Notes under the pieces: model-generated
Databases searched by the model: none
What the model was told of the DNA's origin: nothing
Seen by the model: only the letters and a program-made list of their open reading frames with translations
DNA from: Rhizobium sullae
GTDB taxonomy: Bacteria; Pseudomonadota; Alphaproteobacteria; Rhizobiales; Rhizobiaceae
Reading direction: 5' to 3'
DNA: 64,000 nt
Assembly: GCF_025200715.1 (NCBI RefSeq)
Contig: NZ_CP104144.1
Location: 248,001-312,000 of the forward strand
Part shown: one piece after another, positions 55,850-64,000 of the stretch
Numbering within the stretch: position 1 is the first letter of the stretch
How the letters are laid out: each line of letters opens with the position of its first letter
Program-made: the position numbers and the translations under genes

Positions 55850-56339
55850 CAGGTCATGCACGTTGCAATCGTGCTTCGAGGGTCGTTCTGACTGCAAAAA
55901 TGGAAGAGCCTTCAGCCCGGCGGGATATTATCAATTCTCGACAAGGACTGCTCCTATCGATTGCATCTGAGACAACGGCATGAGTGAGTTTGCTTCGCGT
56001 TTGAACTCAAGCACATCCCCGACGACCCAGAAGCAAACCATGGGTAAGGGTCGCGTGACGGTCTGCCTTGACCGGGATTGGCTTGGCCACAAAAAAGGCC
56101 CTGCTGGGGCGGGGGGTGCGGACGGTTGCAGGGCCAGGTTGCCAGAATATATACTGGCTGAACGCGCCTCTTTGACCGATATGTTTTTTGAGACAGTATG
56201 CGCGAGCCAGAAGAGTAGCATATTTGCCGCGAAAAGAAGCTTGTCCCAAAGGCTTAAGTGGACTGGGTAAGCGCTGATGGACGCGACCGTCCGCTAGGAA
56301 ACCTGATTGACGCGCCAAACGGTCATTTGGGTGCATGAT
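55850..56339. other. Gene-free stretch
   Basis: No protein gene is supported here. The stretch contains the minus-strand terminator hairpin at 56097-56135 and perhaps a short RNA gene ending at it. The rest is unexplained. Confidence 0.4.
56097..56135 (-). terminator. Intrinsic terminator with C-rich loop (possible sRNA end)
   Basis: On the minus strand GGCCCTGC and GCAGGGCC form a perfect 8-bp stem around a 23-base loop rich in C (CACCCCCCGCCCC), followed directly by TTTTTT. No protein gene precedes it closely on that strand. The loop resembles the anti-Shine-Dalgarno loops of rhizobial regulatory RNAs. A short RNA of 80-120 bases ending here is possible. Confidence 0.5.
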
Positions 56340-56460
56340 GTCTGAACGGGATTGTCGTTCGGTAGCGGCGGGATGCGGCGCGGAGCCATTCCGGCTGCAC
56401 AGCACCGCATCACGTCGCGGATTGATGGTTCGAGCGAATTCGGCGGGTGTCATCCCGCCG
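56340..56460 (-). mobile_element. IS3-family transposase C-terminal remnant
   Basis: Leftward translation of ~56345-56460 gives HGGMTPAEFARTINPRRDAV, then SRNGSAPHPAATE. This is the typical end of IS3-type OrfB transposases (after the ...PHSALG..TPAEFA motif). The catalytic DDE domain is absent. It is a scar of an old insertion. Confidence 0.55.
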
Positions 56461-56498
56461 TGCCCATTTGGCCTAATGGTGCCGGACGGGCATTCTGA

Positions 56499-56705
56499 TT
56501 AACGGGTCGCAAGCAACTCCCGAAGCTGGTGGGGTTTATCGACGCCGAACTCGAACCACATCACCAATTCCCGCGCGGCCTCTTGGGCCTCTAAGTTTAA
56601 AATGTCGTAGTGGTGGCTTTCGCACCATTCCTTGAGCAAACCATCTAGCATACTCAGGTCATTTGAAGACAAAGCGCGTTTCTTCAAGGCCACTTTGTGT
56701 GACAT
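56499..56705 (-). CDS. Small hypothetical protein (68 aa)
   Basis: From the ATG at 56703-56705 (GGGAGG ten bases upstream) the protein reads MSHKVALKKRALSSNDLSML, then a helical, histidine-containing middle (WCESHHYDILN) and REL.. at the end. It contains no membrane segment. The family is not recognised; the good ribosome-binding site and clean composition support it as a real gene. It lies alone between the IS3 remnant and the Cpx-like locus. Confidence 0.6.
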   Translation of the reverse strand: MSHKVALKKRALSSNDLSMLDGLLKEWCESHHYDILNLEAQEAARELVMWFEFGVDKPHQLRELLATR

Positions 56706-56917
56706 TCTATTTCCTCCCAAAAATAGTACTTTTTCTAGCTGCTGACCCAGCGAGTATGACTTTAGTCGAATGTTTCTTTCTCGAAAATACTCTTGCGCAA
56801 ACTTTAACGCATTGAGGATGTAACTGCCTGTTTGGGCGCAGGAATTTTTATCGAGTCGGCACGACGGCTCGAGGGAACTGATGCCGCCAAGCCCGTCCTC
56901 GAAGGCGCCGCTCCGGC

Positions 56918-56938
56918 TTTACATTCCTTTACATTTAC
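56918..56938. promoter_or_regulatory. Exact CpxR-like box (GTAAA-N5-GTAAA)
   Basis: The plus strand reads TTTAC-ATTCC-TTTAC (56918-56932), i.e. GTAAA-N5-GTAAA on the other strand, with a third TTTAC at 56934-56938. This matches the enterobacterial CpxR consensus exactly. It lies ~80 bp before the Spy/CpxP-like gene that heads the two-component operon. Confidence 0.65.
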
Positions 56939-57013
56939 CCGGAACGCGCGACACGTTGCTCTGTTAGCTTTCCTCCATTGCAGCAGGCGCTGCGGAGTGA
57001 AAGGAGATTAACT

Positions 57014-57550
57014 ATGGAAAACGAGGACAAGAACTTGGCGAGCCCGACGTCCGGCGAACCAGCCTCGAAAGGATGGGGGCGCCGCACCGCGATCGGCAGC
57101 CTAGCAGCCGTCGCTATTGTCGGCGCGGCCGGGTTTGCGGCCGCGCGAAGCGACGGTTTCGGTTTCGGCATGGGCGGCCACATGATGCACGCACATATGG
57201 GAGGTAGCGGCTTTATGGAACACCGGATCGGCTCCGTGCTTGACGAAATCGATGCGACGTCCGAGCAGGAAGACAAGCTTTGGGAGATCATCGACAAGGC
57301 GCGCGATGAGATCGGGCCGACTTTCCGGGACGTCCGCGAGACGCGTGAGCAGGTTATTGAGCTCCTCGGCGCCCCGACCGTCGACCGTGCCGCTGCCGAA
57401 AAGCTCCGCAGTGAGCGCATCGCGGCCATCGACGAGGCCTCGCGCAAGATGACCACTGCGCTCCTCGATGCCGCCGCAGTTTTGACGCCGGAGCAGCGGG
57501 CCAAGCTCGTTGAGCATTTGAAGGAGCGCAGGGGCCACGGCCGATGGTAG
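57014..57550 (+). CDS. Spy/CpxP-like periplasmic metal-responsive protein
   Basis: The ATG at 57014 follows AAGGAGATT and gives 178 residues. The N-terminus has an anchor (RTAIGSLAAVAIVGAAGFAA) at ~24-43, then a glycine/histidine/methionine-rich stretch (GFGFGMGGHMMHAHMGG) likely to bind metal. A helical domain with LTPEQRAKLVEHL at the end matches the Spy/CpxP/ZraP fold. It probably acts as a periplasmic chaperone or metal sensor that restrains the sensor kinase encoded two genes downstream. Confidence 0.8.
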   Translation: MENEDKNLASPTSGEPASKGWGRRTAIGSLAAVAIVGAAGFAAARSDGFGFGMGGHMMHAHMGGSGFMEHRIGSVLDEIDATSEQEDKLWEIIDKARDEIGPTFRDVRETREQVIELLGAPTVDRAAAEKLRSERIAAIDEASRKMTTALLDAAAVLTPEQRAKLVEHLKERRGHGRW

Positions 57551-57653
57551 GGCGAGGCGGCTCCTGCAATGTACATGCAGCGTTCCAAAGTGCTACAGCG
57601 ACCTCTGCGCGTCTGACGCGCGGCGCTGTAGGCGACTGAACGGAGCGCAGGAG

Positions 57654-58352
57654 ATGGCGGAACGGGTCTTGATTGTTGACGACGATATGCGCCTGTCCGC
57701 CATGCTCGCCGACTATCTCTCCGGAAACGGCTACACCGTCCACACCGCGGCGACGGCCACGGCTGGCCTCACCGACCTTGGCCGCCGCGCCCCGGACGCC
57801 GTGATCCTCGACGTGATGCTGCCGGACCTCGACGGCTTCGAGACCTGCCGGCGCATGCGCGCGGTATCGGATGTGCCGATCCTCATGCTTACGGCCAAAG
57901 GCGAAGAGACAGATCGCATCGTCGGGCTGGAACTCGGAGCCGACGACTATCTGCCCAAGCCTTTCAATCCGCGCGAATTGCTGGCGCGCCTGAAGGCGGT
58001 CCTGCGCCGCCGCAACGGTAGCGCAGCGGTTTCGCGCGTCCTGCGCTTCGGGCGGCTGGAGATCGATCCGGGATCCCGCCTGGTCAGGATCGACGGCCGT
58101 GAATGTGCACTGACCAGCTACCAGTTCGACCTGCTTGTGGCGCTTGCCGAAAATGCCGGGCGCACGCTGTCGCGCGAACGGTTGATGGACACCGTCAAGG
58201 GCGAGGAGTTGGATGCGTTCGACCGCTCCATCGACGTCCATATCTCGCGCATCAGGGCGGCCATCGAAGACGATCCCAAGCATCCGAGGCGCATCATCAC
58301 CGTGCGCGGCGCCGGCTATGTCTTCGCCCGGTTCCAGGACGATGAGAGATAG
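57654..58352 (+). CDS. OmpR/CpxR-type response regulator
   Basis: The 232-residue protein has a receiver domain with the acidic pocket VDDD, the phosphoacceptor D53 (ILDVMLP) and K102 (YLPKPFNPREL). The C-terminal OmpR winged helix ends RRIITVRGAGYVF. It binds DNA as a dimer when phosphorylated by the adjacent kinase. The direct-repeat GTAAA box upstream of the operon is a plausible target. Its stop overlaps the region of the kinase start. Confidence 0.93.
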   Translation: MAERVLIVDDDMRLSAMLADYLSGNGYTVHTAATATAGLTDLGRRAPDAVILDVMLPDLDGFETCRRMRAVSDVPILMLTAKGEETDRIVGLELGADDYLPKPFNPRELLARLKAVLRRRNGSAAVSRVLRFGRLEIDPGSRLVRIDGRECALTSYQFDLLVALAENAGRTLSRERLMDTVKGEELDAFDRSIDVHISRIRAAIEDDPKHPRRIITVRGAGYVFARFQDDER

Positions 58353-58356
58353 AGCG

Positions 58357-59619
58357 ATGCGCAGCCGGCTGTTCCTGAAAATCTACCTCACGCTGCTTGC
58401 GAGCCTTGCAGCGGTCGCGGTCGCCAGCGCGGCCTTCGTGTGGCTGGGACAGGGCGAGGAGGAGTCCGGTTGGCAGAGCCAACGTGCTCGTTTCGTCGCC
58501 GCGCTGATTCCGCCCGACATGGACAGGCGGTCGGTGGAGGCGGCGCTGGAGCGGTTTTCACGGGCCTTGGACGCCGACATAGCCGTCTACGATCCGCGCG
58601 GCAGCCTGATCGCGAGCGCCGGCCGGCCGCTCCCGCGCGACATTCTCGAAAGGCCCTGGCGTCACGGCGGAGGCAACTTTCACACCATGGTGACGAAGTT
58701 GCCCGACGGGCGCGCCGTAGCCGCTCGCATGGGGCGGTCTATCGGTCCGTCCGGCCGCAATCCGCTCGCCTATCTGGCGTTGATTGCCGGAGTCATCGGG
58801 CTCGCCGCCTATCCGGTGGTGCGCCACCTGACCCGCCGGCTGGAGCGGTTACGCAGGGGCGTGGATGCGTGGGGAAGGGGCGATTTCGTGGCGCGTGTAC
58901 CGGCCGACGGCAGCGATGAGGTCGCGGCGGTAGCGAAGAGCTTCAACAAGGCTGCCGATCACGTTGAGCGATTGATCAAGTCACACCGCGCTCTGCTCGC
59001 CAATGCCAGCCACGAATTGCGCTCGCCGCTTGCGCGCCTGCGCATGGCGATCGATCTCTATGAGCAGGCGCCGGACGAGAACCGCAAGGAGGAGATCGTA
59101 CGCAACCTTGCCGAACTGGATATGCTCGTCGAGGAGATCCTGCTGGCGAGCAGGCTCGACCATATCGAGAAGCTCGATGCGCTCGAGTCCGTCGACCTCC
59201 TGGCCCTGGTCTCGGAAGAAGGCGCGCGCACCGGCGTCGAGGTCACCGGCACGCCTGTGACTGTCATGGGCGATGCGCGCCTGATCGGCAGGCTGGTTCG
59301 CAATCTCATGCAAAACGCGCTGCGCCACGGCGGCCCGCCTGTCGCCGCTACTCTTGCGCAGGCAGGCAATACAGCAGAACTGAGGGTCCGCGACCACGGC
59401 CCGGGCATACCGGACAGCGAGAAGGTCCGCGTATTTGAGCCGTTCTACCGGCCCTCGGGACGAAGCGAGGCCACCGGCGGCTGGGGCTTGGGGCTGGCGC
59501 TGGTGCGCCAGATCGCCGAGCGTCACGGCGGCTCGGTCCGTTACGAATCCCCACCGGGCGGCGGCGCCCGCTTCATCGTAACGCTTCCTGTCCACCGGGT
59601 CGCTGGAAAGATCAACTGA
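58357..59619 (+). CDS. CpxA-type sensor histidine kinase
   Basis: From the ATG at 58357 (a second ATG at 58342 overlaps the regulator's end) the kinase has 420 residues. A first membrane segment (~8-30), a periplasmic domain of about 100 residues and a second membrane segment (~137-155) are followed by a HAMP domain. The phospho-acceptor is H219 in NASHELRSPLARLR, and the ATP site shows NLMQNALRHGG, DHGPGIP and GWGLGLALV. It should sense envelope or metal stress through the Spy-like protein and phosphorylate the regulator. The operon ends here. Confidence 0.92.
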   Translation: MRSRLFLKIYLTLLASLAAVAVASAAFVWLGQGEEESGWQSQRARFVAALIPPDMDRRSVEAALERFSRALDADIAVYDPRGSLIASAGRPLPRDILERPWRHGGGNFHTMVTKLPDGRAVAARMGRSIGPSGRNPLAYLALIAGVIGLAAYPVVRHLTRRLERLRRGVDAWGRGDFVARVPADGSDEVAAVAKSFNKAADHVERLIKSHRALLANASHELRSPLARLRMAIDLYEQAPDENRKEEIVRNLAELDMLVEEILLASRLDHIEKLDALESVDLLALVSEEGARTGVEVTGTPVTVMGDARLIGRLVRNLMQNALRHGGPPVAATLAQAGNTAELRVRDHGPGIPDSEKVRVFEPFYRPSGRSEATGGWGLGLALVRQIAERHGGSVRYESPPGGGARFIVTLPVHRVAGKIN

Positions 59620-59756
59620 AGTCTCAATGCCGCCCTTCTTGGGACTGACGGTTTCGGATGCTGTCGGCATCACGTTGACCCGAACTGCAAATGACAGCGT
59701 CCTGCCATTGGAGCTCCTCCGCAACAGCGACGTCTACACGCCTAACAAACCCGCGG

Positions 59757-60290
59757 TCAGCCGAATTCTGCGCTCATGCGAGCGAGATCGTCCCACAGGC
59801 TCTCGGCAAATCCTCGCAGCACGATGATCTCGAATGTCTCGGCATCGATACAGGTGATGTGGGCCACGATATGGCCGATGAGCGTCGTTGCAGATTGTCC
59901 GACGGGGAAGGAGCCCGAAGCAAGATCGACGGCCGTGCCCTTGGAAAGGACCCGCGCCGCCATCTTGCCGCTGATCCGGATGCGGACGCGTCCGTGACTC
60001 TGGTCGACGCCGGTCGCGCGCGGTTCGAGCGCGTCGAACAGGGCCTTCATGTCCTGAAATGTCATCGGCTCTTCACCGATGATGAACCACTGACCGGGCG
60101 AAACAGGGCGTACGGTGAGGGCGGCCCCCCTGGCGAGGCCGTCGAGGACGGATGCTACATCCTGTTCGCTGGGCCGGGCGAGCACATGGATGACAGCGCC
60201 TTCGGGAAGCGATGAGAGCCTGACGGCAGCAGAAGAGATTGCCAGCTTGGCGCCAAGCACAGGGCGAAGGGTCGGGCGGAAATCAGACAT
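59757..60290 (-). CDS. soxG: Sarcosine oxidase gamma subunit
   Basis: The ATG at 60288-60290 gives a 177-residue SoxG; a longer upstream frame overlaps soxA. It has the fold of the T-protein-like gamma subunit: PGQWFIIGEEPMTFQDMKAL in the middle and TTLIGHIVAHITCIDAETFE near the end. Together with SoxA, SoxB and SoxD it forms the heterotetrameric enzyme that demethylates sarcosine to glycine, passing one carbon to tetrahydrofolate. It overlaps the end of soxA by 8 bp. Confidence 0.9.
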   Translation of the reverse strand: MSDFRPTLRPVLGAKLAISSAAVRLSSLPEGAVIHVLARPSEQDVASVLDGLARGAALTVRPVSPGQWFIIGEEPMTFQDMKALFDALEPRATGVDQSHGRVRIRISGKMAARVLSKGTAVDLASGSFPVGQSATTLIGHIVAHITCIDAETFEIIVLRGFAESLWDDLARMSAEFG

Positions 60291-63246
60291 GGAGCCTCTC
60301 GTTCTGCGGATCGAAGAACGCCGGGTTGCACAGGCGCGCCGCAGTAAATTCATTGCGCAGGCCGTTCCAAATCATCACCTCTTCACCGTGCCGCTCGGAT
60401 CCGTGCTTGACAAGGGCAAGGCCGATGGTCGAGCCGACATGGGGCGAAAACGCACTTGAGGTGACATAGCCTTGGTCGTTTTCGAGCGTTGCGGCCGCAT
60501 CCTTGGAGAGGATGTGGGAACCCGTGCGGAAGGACTGCTTCGAATCGAGCGGCACGACGCCGACTAAGCGCGGTCGGTCTTCCGCCACAAGTCCCTCGCG
60601 CCCCACCATTGCCTTGCCGATGAAGTCGGCCTTCACCGCCGAGACCATTTTCGCAAAACCGAGATCGGCCGGAACGACGGTGCCGTTGATCTCGTTGTGG
60701 GTGACATGTCCCTTTTCGATGCGCATGACGCCGAGCGCCTCGACGCCATAGGGCATGATGCCATCGTCTTTTCCGGCGTCCATCAGGGCATCGGCGACGC
60801 TTTCGCCAAAGCCGGCCGGCACGGCAAGCTCGTAGGCGAGTTCGCCGGAGAAGGAAATCCGGAAGAGGCGGCCGTGAAGCTTGCCGTTGAAAAGCGAGAC
60901 CTCTTTTGCGGCAAGGAAGGGGAAGGCAACGTTGGAGATGTCGTCGTCTACGGTCTTCTGGAGGATGGAGCGGGCTTTCGGCCCGGCGATCGCCATTTGT
61001 GCCCACTGGTCGGTGACCGATGCAAGGCGCACGTCCAGATCCGGCCACAGCGCCTGCGCGCAGAACTCCAGATGGTTCATGACGCCTGCGGCATAGGCCG
61101 TCGTCGTCGTCATGAAGAAGCGATTTTCCTCAAGCCGGCTCGTCGTGCCGTCATCGTAGATCGTGCCGTCCTCGCGCAGCATCAGGCCGTAGCGGGCCTT
61201 GCCGACGGGCAGTTTCAGGAAGGCATTGGAATAGACCCGGTTCAGGAATTCCGCCGCATCCTTGCCACAGATCTCGATCTTGCCGAGCATTGAGACGTCG
61301 CACAGCCCCGCATTCTCCCGCACGTTCAGCACCTCCCGGTCGACGCTTTCGCGCCATGTCTGTTCGCCCTTTCGCGGGAACCAGGAGGAGCGATACCAAA
61401 GGCCTGTCTCGACGAAGACGGCGCCGTTCTTTTCCGCCCAGCCGTGCAGCGGCGATTTGCGCACCGGCTGGAAATGATGTCCGTGATAGGCGCCTGCCAG
61501 CGCGCCGAAGGAGACCGGCGTATAAAAGGGCCGGAAAGTCGTCGTGCCGACGTCTGCCGGGGAGACGCCGCGTGCTTCGGCCAGAAGACCGATGGCATTG
61601 ACGTTGGAAAGCTTGCCCTGGTCCGTCGCCATGCCATTGGTGGTGTAGCGCTTGGCAAGCTCCACATGGCCATAGCCTTCGCGGACGGCAAGGCCGAGGT
61701 CCTTGCGATGCACGTCGTTCTGGAAATCGACGAAGGCCTTGCCCTTGACGCCGGCTATGGACCACACAGCCTTTTCAGGCGGGGCGACGATATCGTTCTC
61801 TACCGCGCCGAATGCGGTGGGTGCTGCCTTGAAGCCGAGTGCCTCTGCCATGGCAATGCCCTGCCGCGCACCGTCCGCAAGGCAGGCCGCAAGGCCGTTG
61901 ACGGCGGAAACGGAGCCGGCGAGCGCGAGCCCGTTCAGGTTGCCCGGTGCGAGGAAGGCTGCATTGTCGTCCGACCAGACCGGCTTGCCGCCGCGGTGGC
62001 AGGCGAGGTGGATGATCGGGCTGAAGCCGCCAGCCATGGCCAGGGCATCAACGTTCAGCCTTTCCGTGCGGCCATTTAAGCGGATATCGATTGCGCTGAG
62101 GGCCTTGCCGCCCTTGGCATCCGATACCACGGCATCACGGATGATGCGCGCCGGTCCAAAGTAGCCGCTGCCGCCGTTTTCGCGGCTGTCGACGATCGCG
62201 GCGAGGTGGACGCCCTGCGCCTCGAGATCGCGGGCCAGCGCGTAGCCGCTGTCATTGGTGGTAAAGATCGCCGCCGTCTTGCCGGGGGCGACAGCATAGC
62301 GGTTGAGATAGTGGCGCATGGCGCTCGCCATCATCACGCCTGGAATGTCGTTGCCGCCGAACATCAGCGGGCGCTCCTCGGCTCCCGTCGCCAGCACGGC
62401 GCGCTTGGCGGCAATGCGCCAGAGGCGTTCTACAGGTACGTTGGATTGCGGTTCGGACACGTGCTTTTGCACCCGCTCGACGGCGCCGAAGACATTGCCG
62501 TCATACCAGCCGAACGCTGTGGTGCGGGTCAGAAGGGTCACATTCGGCAAGGCTTCGAGTTCGCAGATGCAGTCAGCCGCGAAATCGGCTGCCGCCTTGC
62601 CGCCGATCGATGCGGTCTCGCCCAGAAGCTGGCCGCCGGCAACGGAGTGTTCGTCGATGAGAATAATGCGGGCGCCGGCACGGCCAGCACTGATCGCCGC
62701 TGCCAGACCCGCCGGCCCCGCGCCGATGACGAGTAGGTCGCAATGCGCCCAGCATTTGTCATAGGCGTCTGGATCGGCCGCATATGTCGCCTTGCCCAGT
62801 CCGGCCGCCTTGCGGATGAAGGGCTCGTAGATCTTTTCCCAGAACGCGGCAGGCCACATGAAGGTCTTGTAGTAGAAACCGGCGCTGAGGAAGGGCGACA
62901 GAAGGCTGTTCAGCGCGCCGATATCGAGGTCGAGGGACGGCCAGCGGTTCTGGCTTTTCGCTTCGAGGCCGGCATAGAGTTCCTGCATGGTGGCGCGCGT
63001 GTTCGGCTCGGTGCGGCCGGCGCTGCCGATCGTCATCAGCGCGTTCGGCTCGGCGGCACCCGCCGTCAGGATGCCGCGCGGCCGATGATATTTGAAACTC
63101 CGGCCGACGAGCTGGCGGCCGTTGGCAAGCAGTGCAGAGGCGAGGCTGTCGCCCCCAAGGCCCCGCATCGCCTTGCCGTCGAAGGTGAAAGGCAGCGGCT
63201 TGGAGCGGTCGATCAGCCCGCCTTTCGGCAAACGGTAGGATGTCAT
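60283..63246 (-). CDS. soxA: Sarcosine oxidase alpha subunit
   Basis: From the ATG at 63244-63246 the protein has 987 residues, the usual SoxA length. An N-terminal 2Fe-2S-ferredoxin-like part (PLPFTFDGKAMRGLGGDSLA) lacks the cysteines, as is normal. The NAD-binding motif VIGAGPAGLAAAISAGRAGA lies near residue 170, and the C-terminal half is the glycine-cleavage T-protein-like tetrahydrofolate domain. The start overlaps the soxD stop (ATGA). It binds NAD and transfers the one-carbon unit. The gene is intact. Confidence 0.95.
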   Translation of the reverse strand: MTSYRLPKGGLIDRSKPLPFTFDGKAMRGLGGDSLASALLANGRQLVGRSFKYHRPRGILTAGAAEPNALMTIGSAGRTEPNTRATMQELYAGLEAKSQNRWPSLDLDIGALNSLLSPFLSAGFYYKTFMWPAAFWEKIYEPFIRKAAGLGKATYAADPDAYDKCWAHCDLLVIGAGPAGLAAAISAGRAGARIILIDEHSVAGGQLLGETASIGGKAAADFAADCICELEALPNVTLLTRTTAFGWYDGNVFGAVERVQKHVSEPQSNVPVERLWRIAAKRAVLATGAEERPLMFGGNDIPGVMMASAMRHYLNRYAVAPGKTAAIFTTNDSGYALARDLEAQGVHLAAIVDSRENGGSGYFGPARIIRDAVVSDAKGGKALSAIDIRLNGRTERLNVDALAMAGGFSPIIHLACHRGGKPVWSDDNAAFLAPGNLNGLALAGSVSAVNGLAACLADGARQGIAMAEALGFKAAPTAFGAVENDIVAPPEKAVWSIAGVKGKAFVDFQNDVHRKDLGLAVREGYGHVELAKRYTTNGMATDQGKLSNVNAIGLLAEARGVSPADVGTTTFRPFYTPVSFGALAGAYHGHHFQPVRKSPLHGWAEKNGAVFVETGLWYRSSWFPRKGEQTWRESVDREVLNVRENAGLCDVSMLGKIEICGKDAAEFLNRVYSNAFLKLPVGKARYGLMLREDGTIYDDGTTSRLEENRFFMTTTTAYAAGVMNHLEFCAQALWPDLDVRLASVTDQWAQMAIAGPKARSILQKTVDDDISNVAFPFLAAKEVSLFNGKLHGRLFRISFSGELAYELAVPAGFGESVADALMDAGKDDGIMPYGVEALGVMRIEKGHVTHNEINGTVVPADLGFAKMVSAVKADFIGKAMVGREGLVAEDRPRLVGVVPLDSKQSFRTGSHILSKDAAATLENDQGYVTSSAFSPHVGSTIGLALVKHGSERHGEEVMIWNGLRNEFTAARLCNPAFFDPQNERLHV

Positions 63247-63521
63247 GCGCGTCTGCCTTCTTTCTCGCCAGACGCAGCGTCGCGGCACGCGGCGATCTCA
63301 TGGGTCACGGTATCGCGGGTGACGACCAGCCATCGGCGGCAACCGGAGGTGTGGTGCCAGTATTCCTCGTAGGCGCCGCGGGGATTGTCGCGCAGATAGA
63401 CGTAGTCGAACCACTCGCCGGCACCGGCATCGGCCGCCGGCCGCGCAAGGGCAGCGCCCTTGATGGTGAATTCCTCTTTGGGTCGTCGCCCGCAATGCGG
63501 GCAGGGCACGAGACTTGCCAT
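63243..63521 (-). CDS. soxD: Sarcosine oxidase delta subunit
   Basis: The ATG at 63519-63521 gives a 92-residue SoxD with the zinc-binding pattern CPHCGRRPKEEF near the N-terminus and EYWHHTSGCRRWLVVTRDT, which supply the remaining ligands. Larger frames open on this strand are out of frame. It lies between soxB and soxA, its stop overlapping the soxA start, as in all rhizobial sox operons. Confidence 0.94.
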   Translation of the reverse strand: MASLVPCPHCGRRPKEEFTIKGAALARPAADAGAGEWFDYVYLRDNPRGAYEEYWHHTSGCRRWLVVTRDTVTHEIAACRDAASGEKEGRRA

Positions 63522-63544
63522 TTCGAATGTCCTTGGTCCGCGAA

Positions 63545-64000
63545 TCAGTGAAGGTTGGGCTGGGCGCCCTGGCCCTTTTCGTCGATGAGGTAGCCACGCT
63601 GGAAGCGGTCGAGCCGGAAGGCCGTCGCCGTTTTGTGCGGTGCGTCGCGGGCGAGAAGATGGGCAAAGCAGAATCCCGACGCCGGGGTCGCTTTGAAGCC
63701 GCCATAGCACCAGCCGGCATTGAGATAGAGATTGTCGATGTGGGTACGGTCGATGATCGGCGAACCGTCCATCGACATGTCCATGATGCCGCCCCAGGAG
63801 CGCAGCACCCGAACGCGCGACAGCGCCGGGATCATCGCCTTTCCGGCTTCCGCGACATGTTCGACCGTCGCCAGGTTTCCGCGCTGGGCATAGGAATTAT
63901 AGCCATCTATGTCGCCGCCGAAGACAAGGCCGCCTTTGTCGGATTGCGAGACGTAGAAGTGTCCCGCACCGAAGGTGACCACTCCGTCGATAAAGGGCTT
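63545..64000 (-). CDS. soxB: Sarcosine oxidase beta subunit (partial, N-terminus beyond window)
   Basis: The last ~151 codons of soxB run in from the right edge. Visible are TFGAGHFYVSQSDKGGLVFG, the IRTHIDN-like part (DRTHIDNLYLNAGWCYGGFK) with the flavin-contacting W-C-Y-G-G-F-K-A-T-P-A-S-G, and the end RGYLIDEKGQGAQPNLH. SoxB carries the covalent FMN and FAD of the sarcosine-oxidising site. It is the first gene of the soxBDAG operon; its promoter is outside the window. Confidence 0.94.
   Translation of the reverse strand, partial: KPFIDGVVTFGAGHFYVSQSDKGGLVFGGDIDGYNSYAQRGNLATVEHVAEAGKAMIPALSRVRVLRSWGGIMDMSMDGSPIIDRTHIDNLYLNAGWCYGGFKATPASGFCFAHLLARDAPHKTATAFRLDRFQRGYLIDEKGQGAQPNLH

Overview
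The window looks like an accessory, catabolism-rich replicon segment of an alphaproteobacterium of the Rhizobiaceae (Sinorhizobium/Ensifer/Rhizobium type). This is inferred from gene content and style: high GC, many solute-binding-protein ABC importers each with its own regulator, a heterotetrameric sarcosine oxidase operon, tripartite tricarboxylate (Tct) uptake, and scattered IS and toxin-antitoxin remnants. No rRNA, tRNA, CRISPR array or replication origin was seen.

Layout. (1) 1-6308: a leftward operon (M20 amidohydrolase, polar amino-acid-type ABC ATPase, permease and binding protein, and a dihydroxyphthalate-decarboxylase-like protein) divergent from a MocR/PdxR-type regulator. (2) 6484-11008: small stress and accessory genes (MarR, NTF2-like, VOC, two unknown small proteins, a phosphotransferase) in a gene-poor stretch with an aldo-keto reductase remnant. 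(3) 11009-19506: a redox/detoxification block with flavodoxin, an exported CMD-CMD-cupin protein, aldo-keto reductase, Bcr/CflA-type MFS pump, two LysR regulators, msrB-msrA, and a decayed hydrolase/OsmC gene. (4) 19722-26175: formylglycine-generating enzyme, sugar-type ABC binding protein and two permeases, type I sulfatase and LacI regulator. This looks like a self-contained uptake and desulfation operon for a sulfated carbohydrate-like compound, but it has no ATPase. (5) 26285-33157: a second LacI-controlled sugar-type ABC operon, complete with ATPase and a GH63-like hydrolase; its regulator is divergent from a small membrane protein across two tandem perfect operators. (6) 33235-37508: an IS200/IS605 element with intact TnpB, a broken tnpA and a probable omega-RNA end that truncates a parE toxin gene; an MFS exporter; and a vapBC pair flanked by two copies of the 3' end of an M81 peptidase gene. 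(7) 37605-45770: an amino-sugar/peptide-like catabolic cluster (M81, GH20 hexosaminidase, SDR, RpiR, RidA; divergent NTF2, second M81, and a frameshifted D-threonine-aldolase-like gene). (8) 45808-52276: GntR regulator divergent from PdxA-like dehydrogenase, TctC-TctB-TctA and a homoserine-dehydrogenase/SAF-like protein. (9) 52277-56705: decayed DNA with ProV and IS3 remnants, a second aldo-keto reductase/LysR pair, two unknown small proteins and a C-rich terminator hairpin. (10) 56918-59619: a CpxP/Spy-like periplasmic protein with response regulator and sensor kinase, preceded by an exact GTAAA-N5-GTAAA box. (11) 59757-64000: soxB-soxD-soxA-soxG, leftward, with soxB cut by the window end.

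Most functional units are importer plus enzymes plus local regulator, and several have a readable operator in the divergent promoter. Gene starts were chosen from ribosome-binding sites, signal peptides and family lengths. Where they differ from the longest open frame, this is stated. All family assignments are by reading the translated sequence, without database searches.
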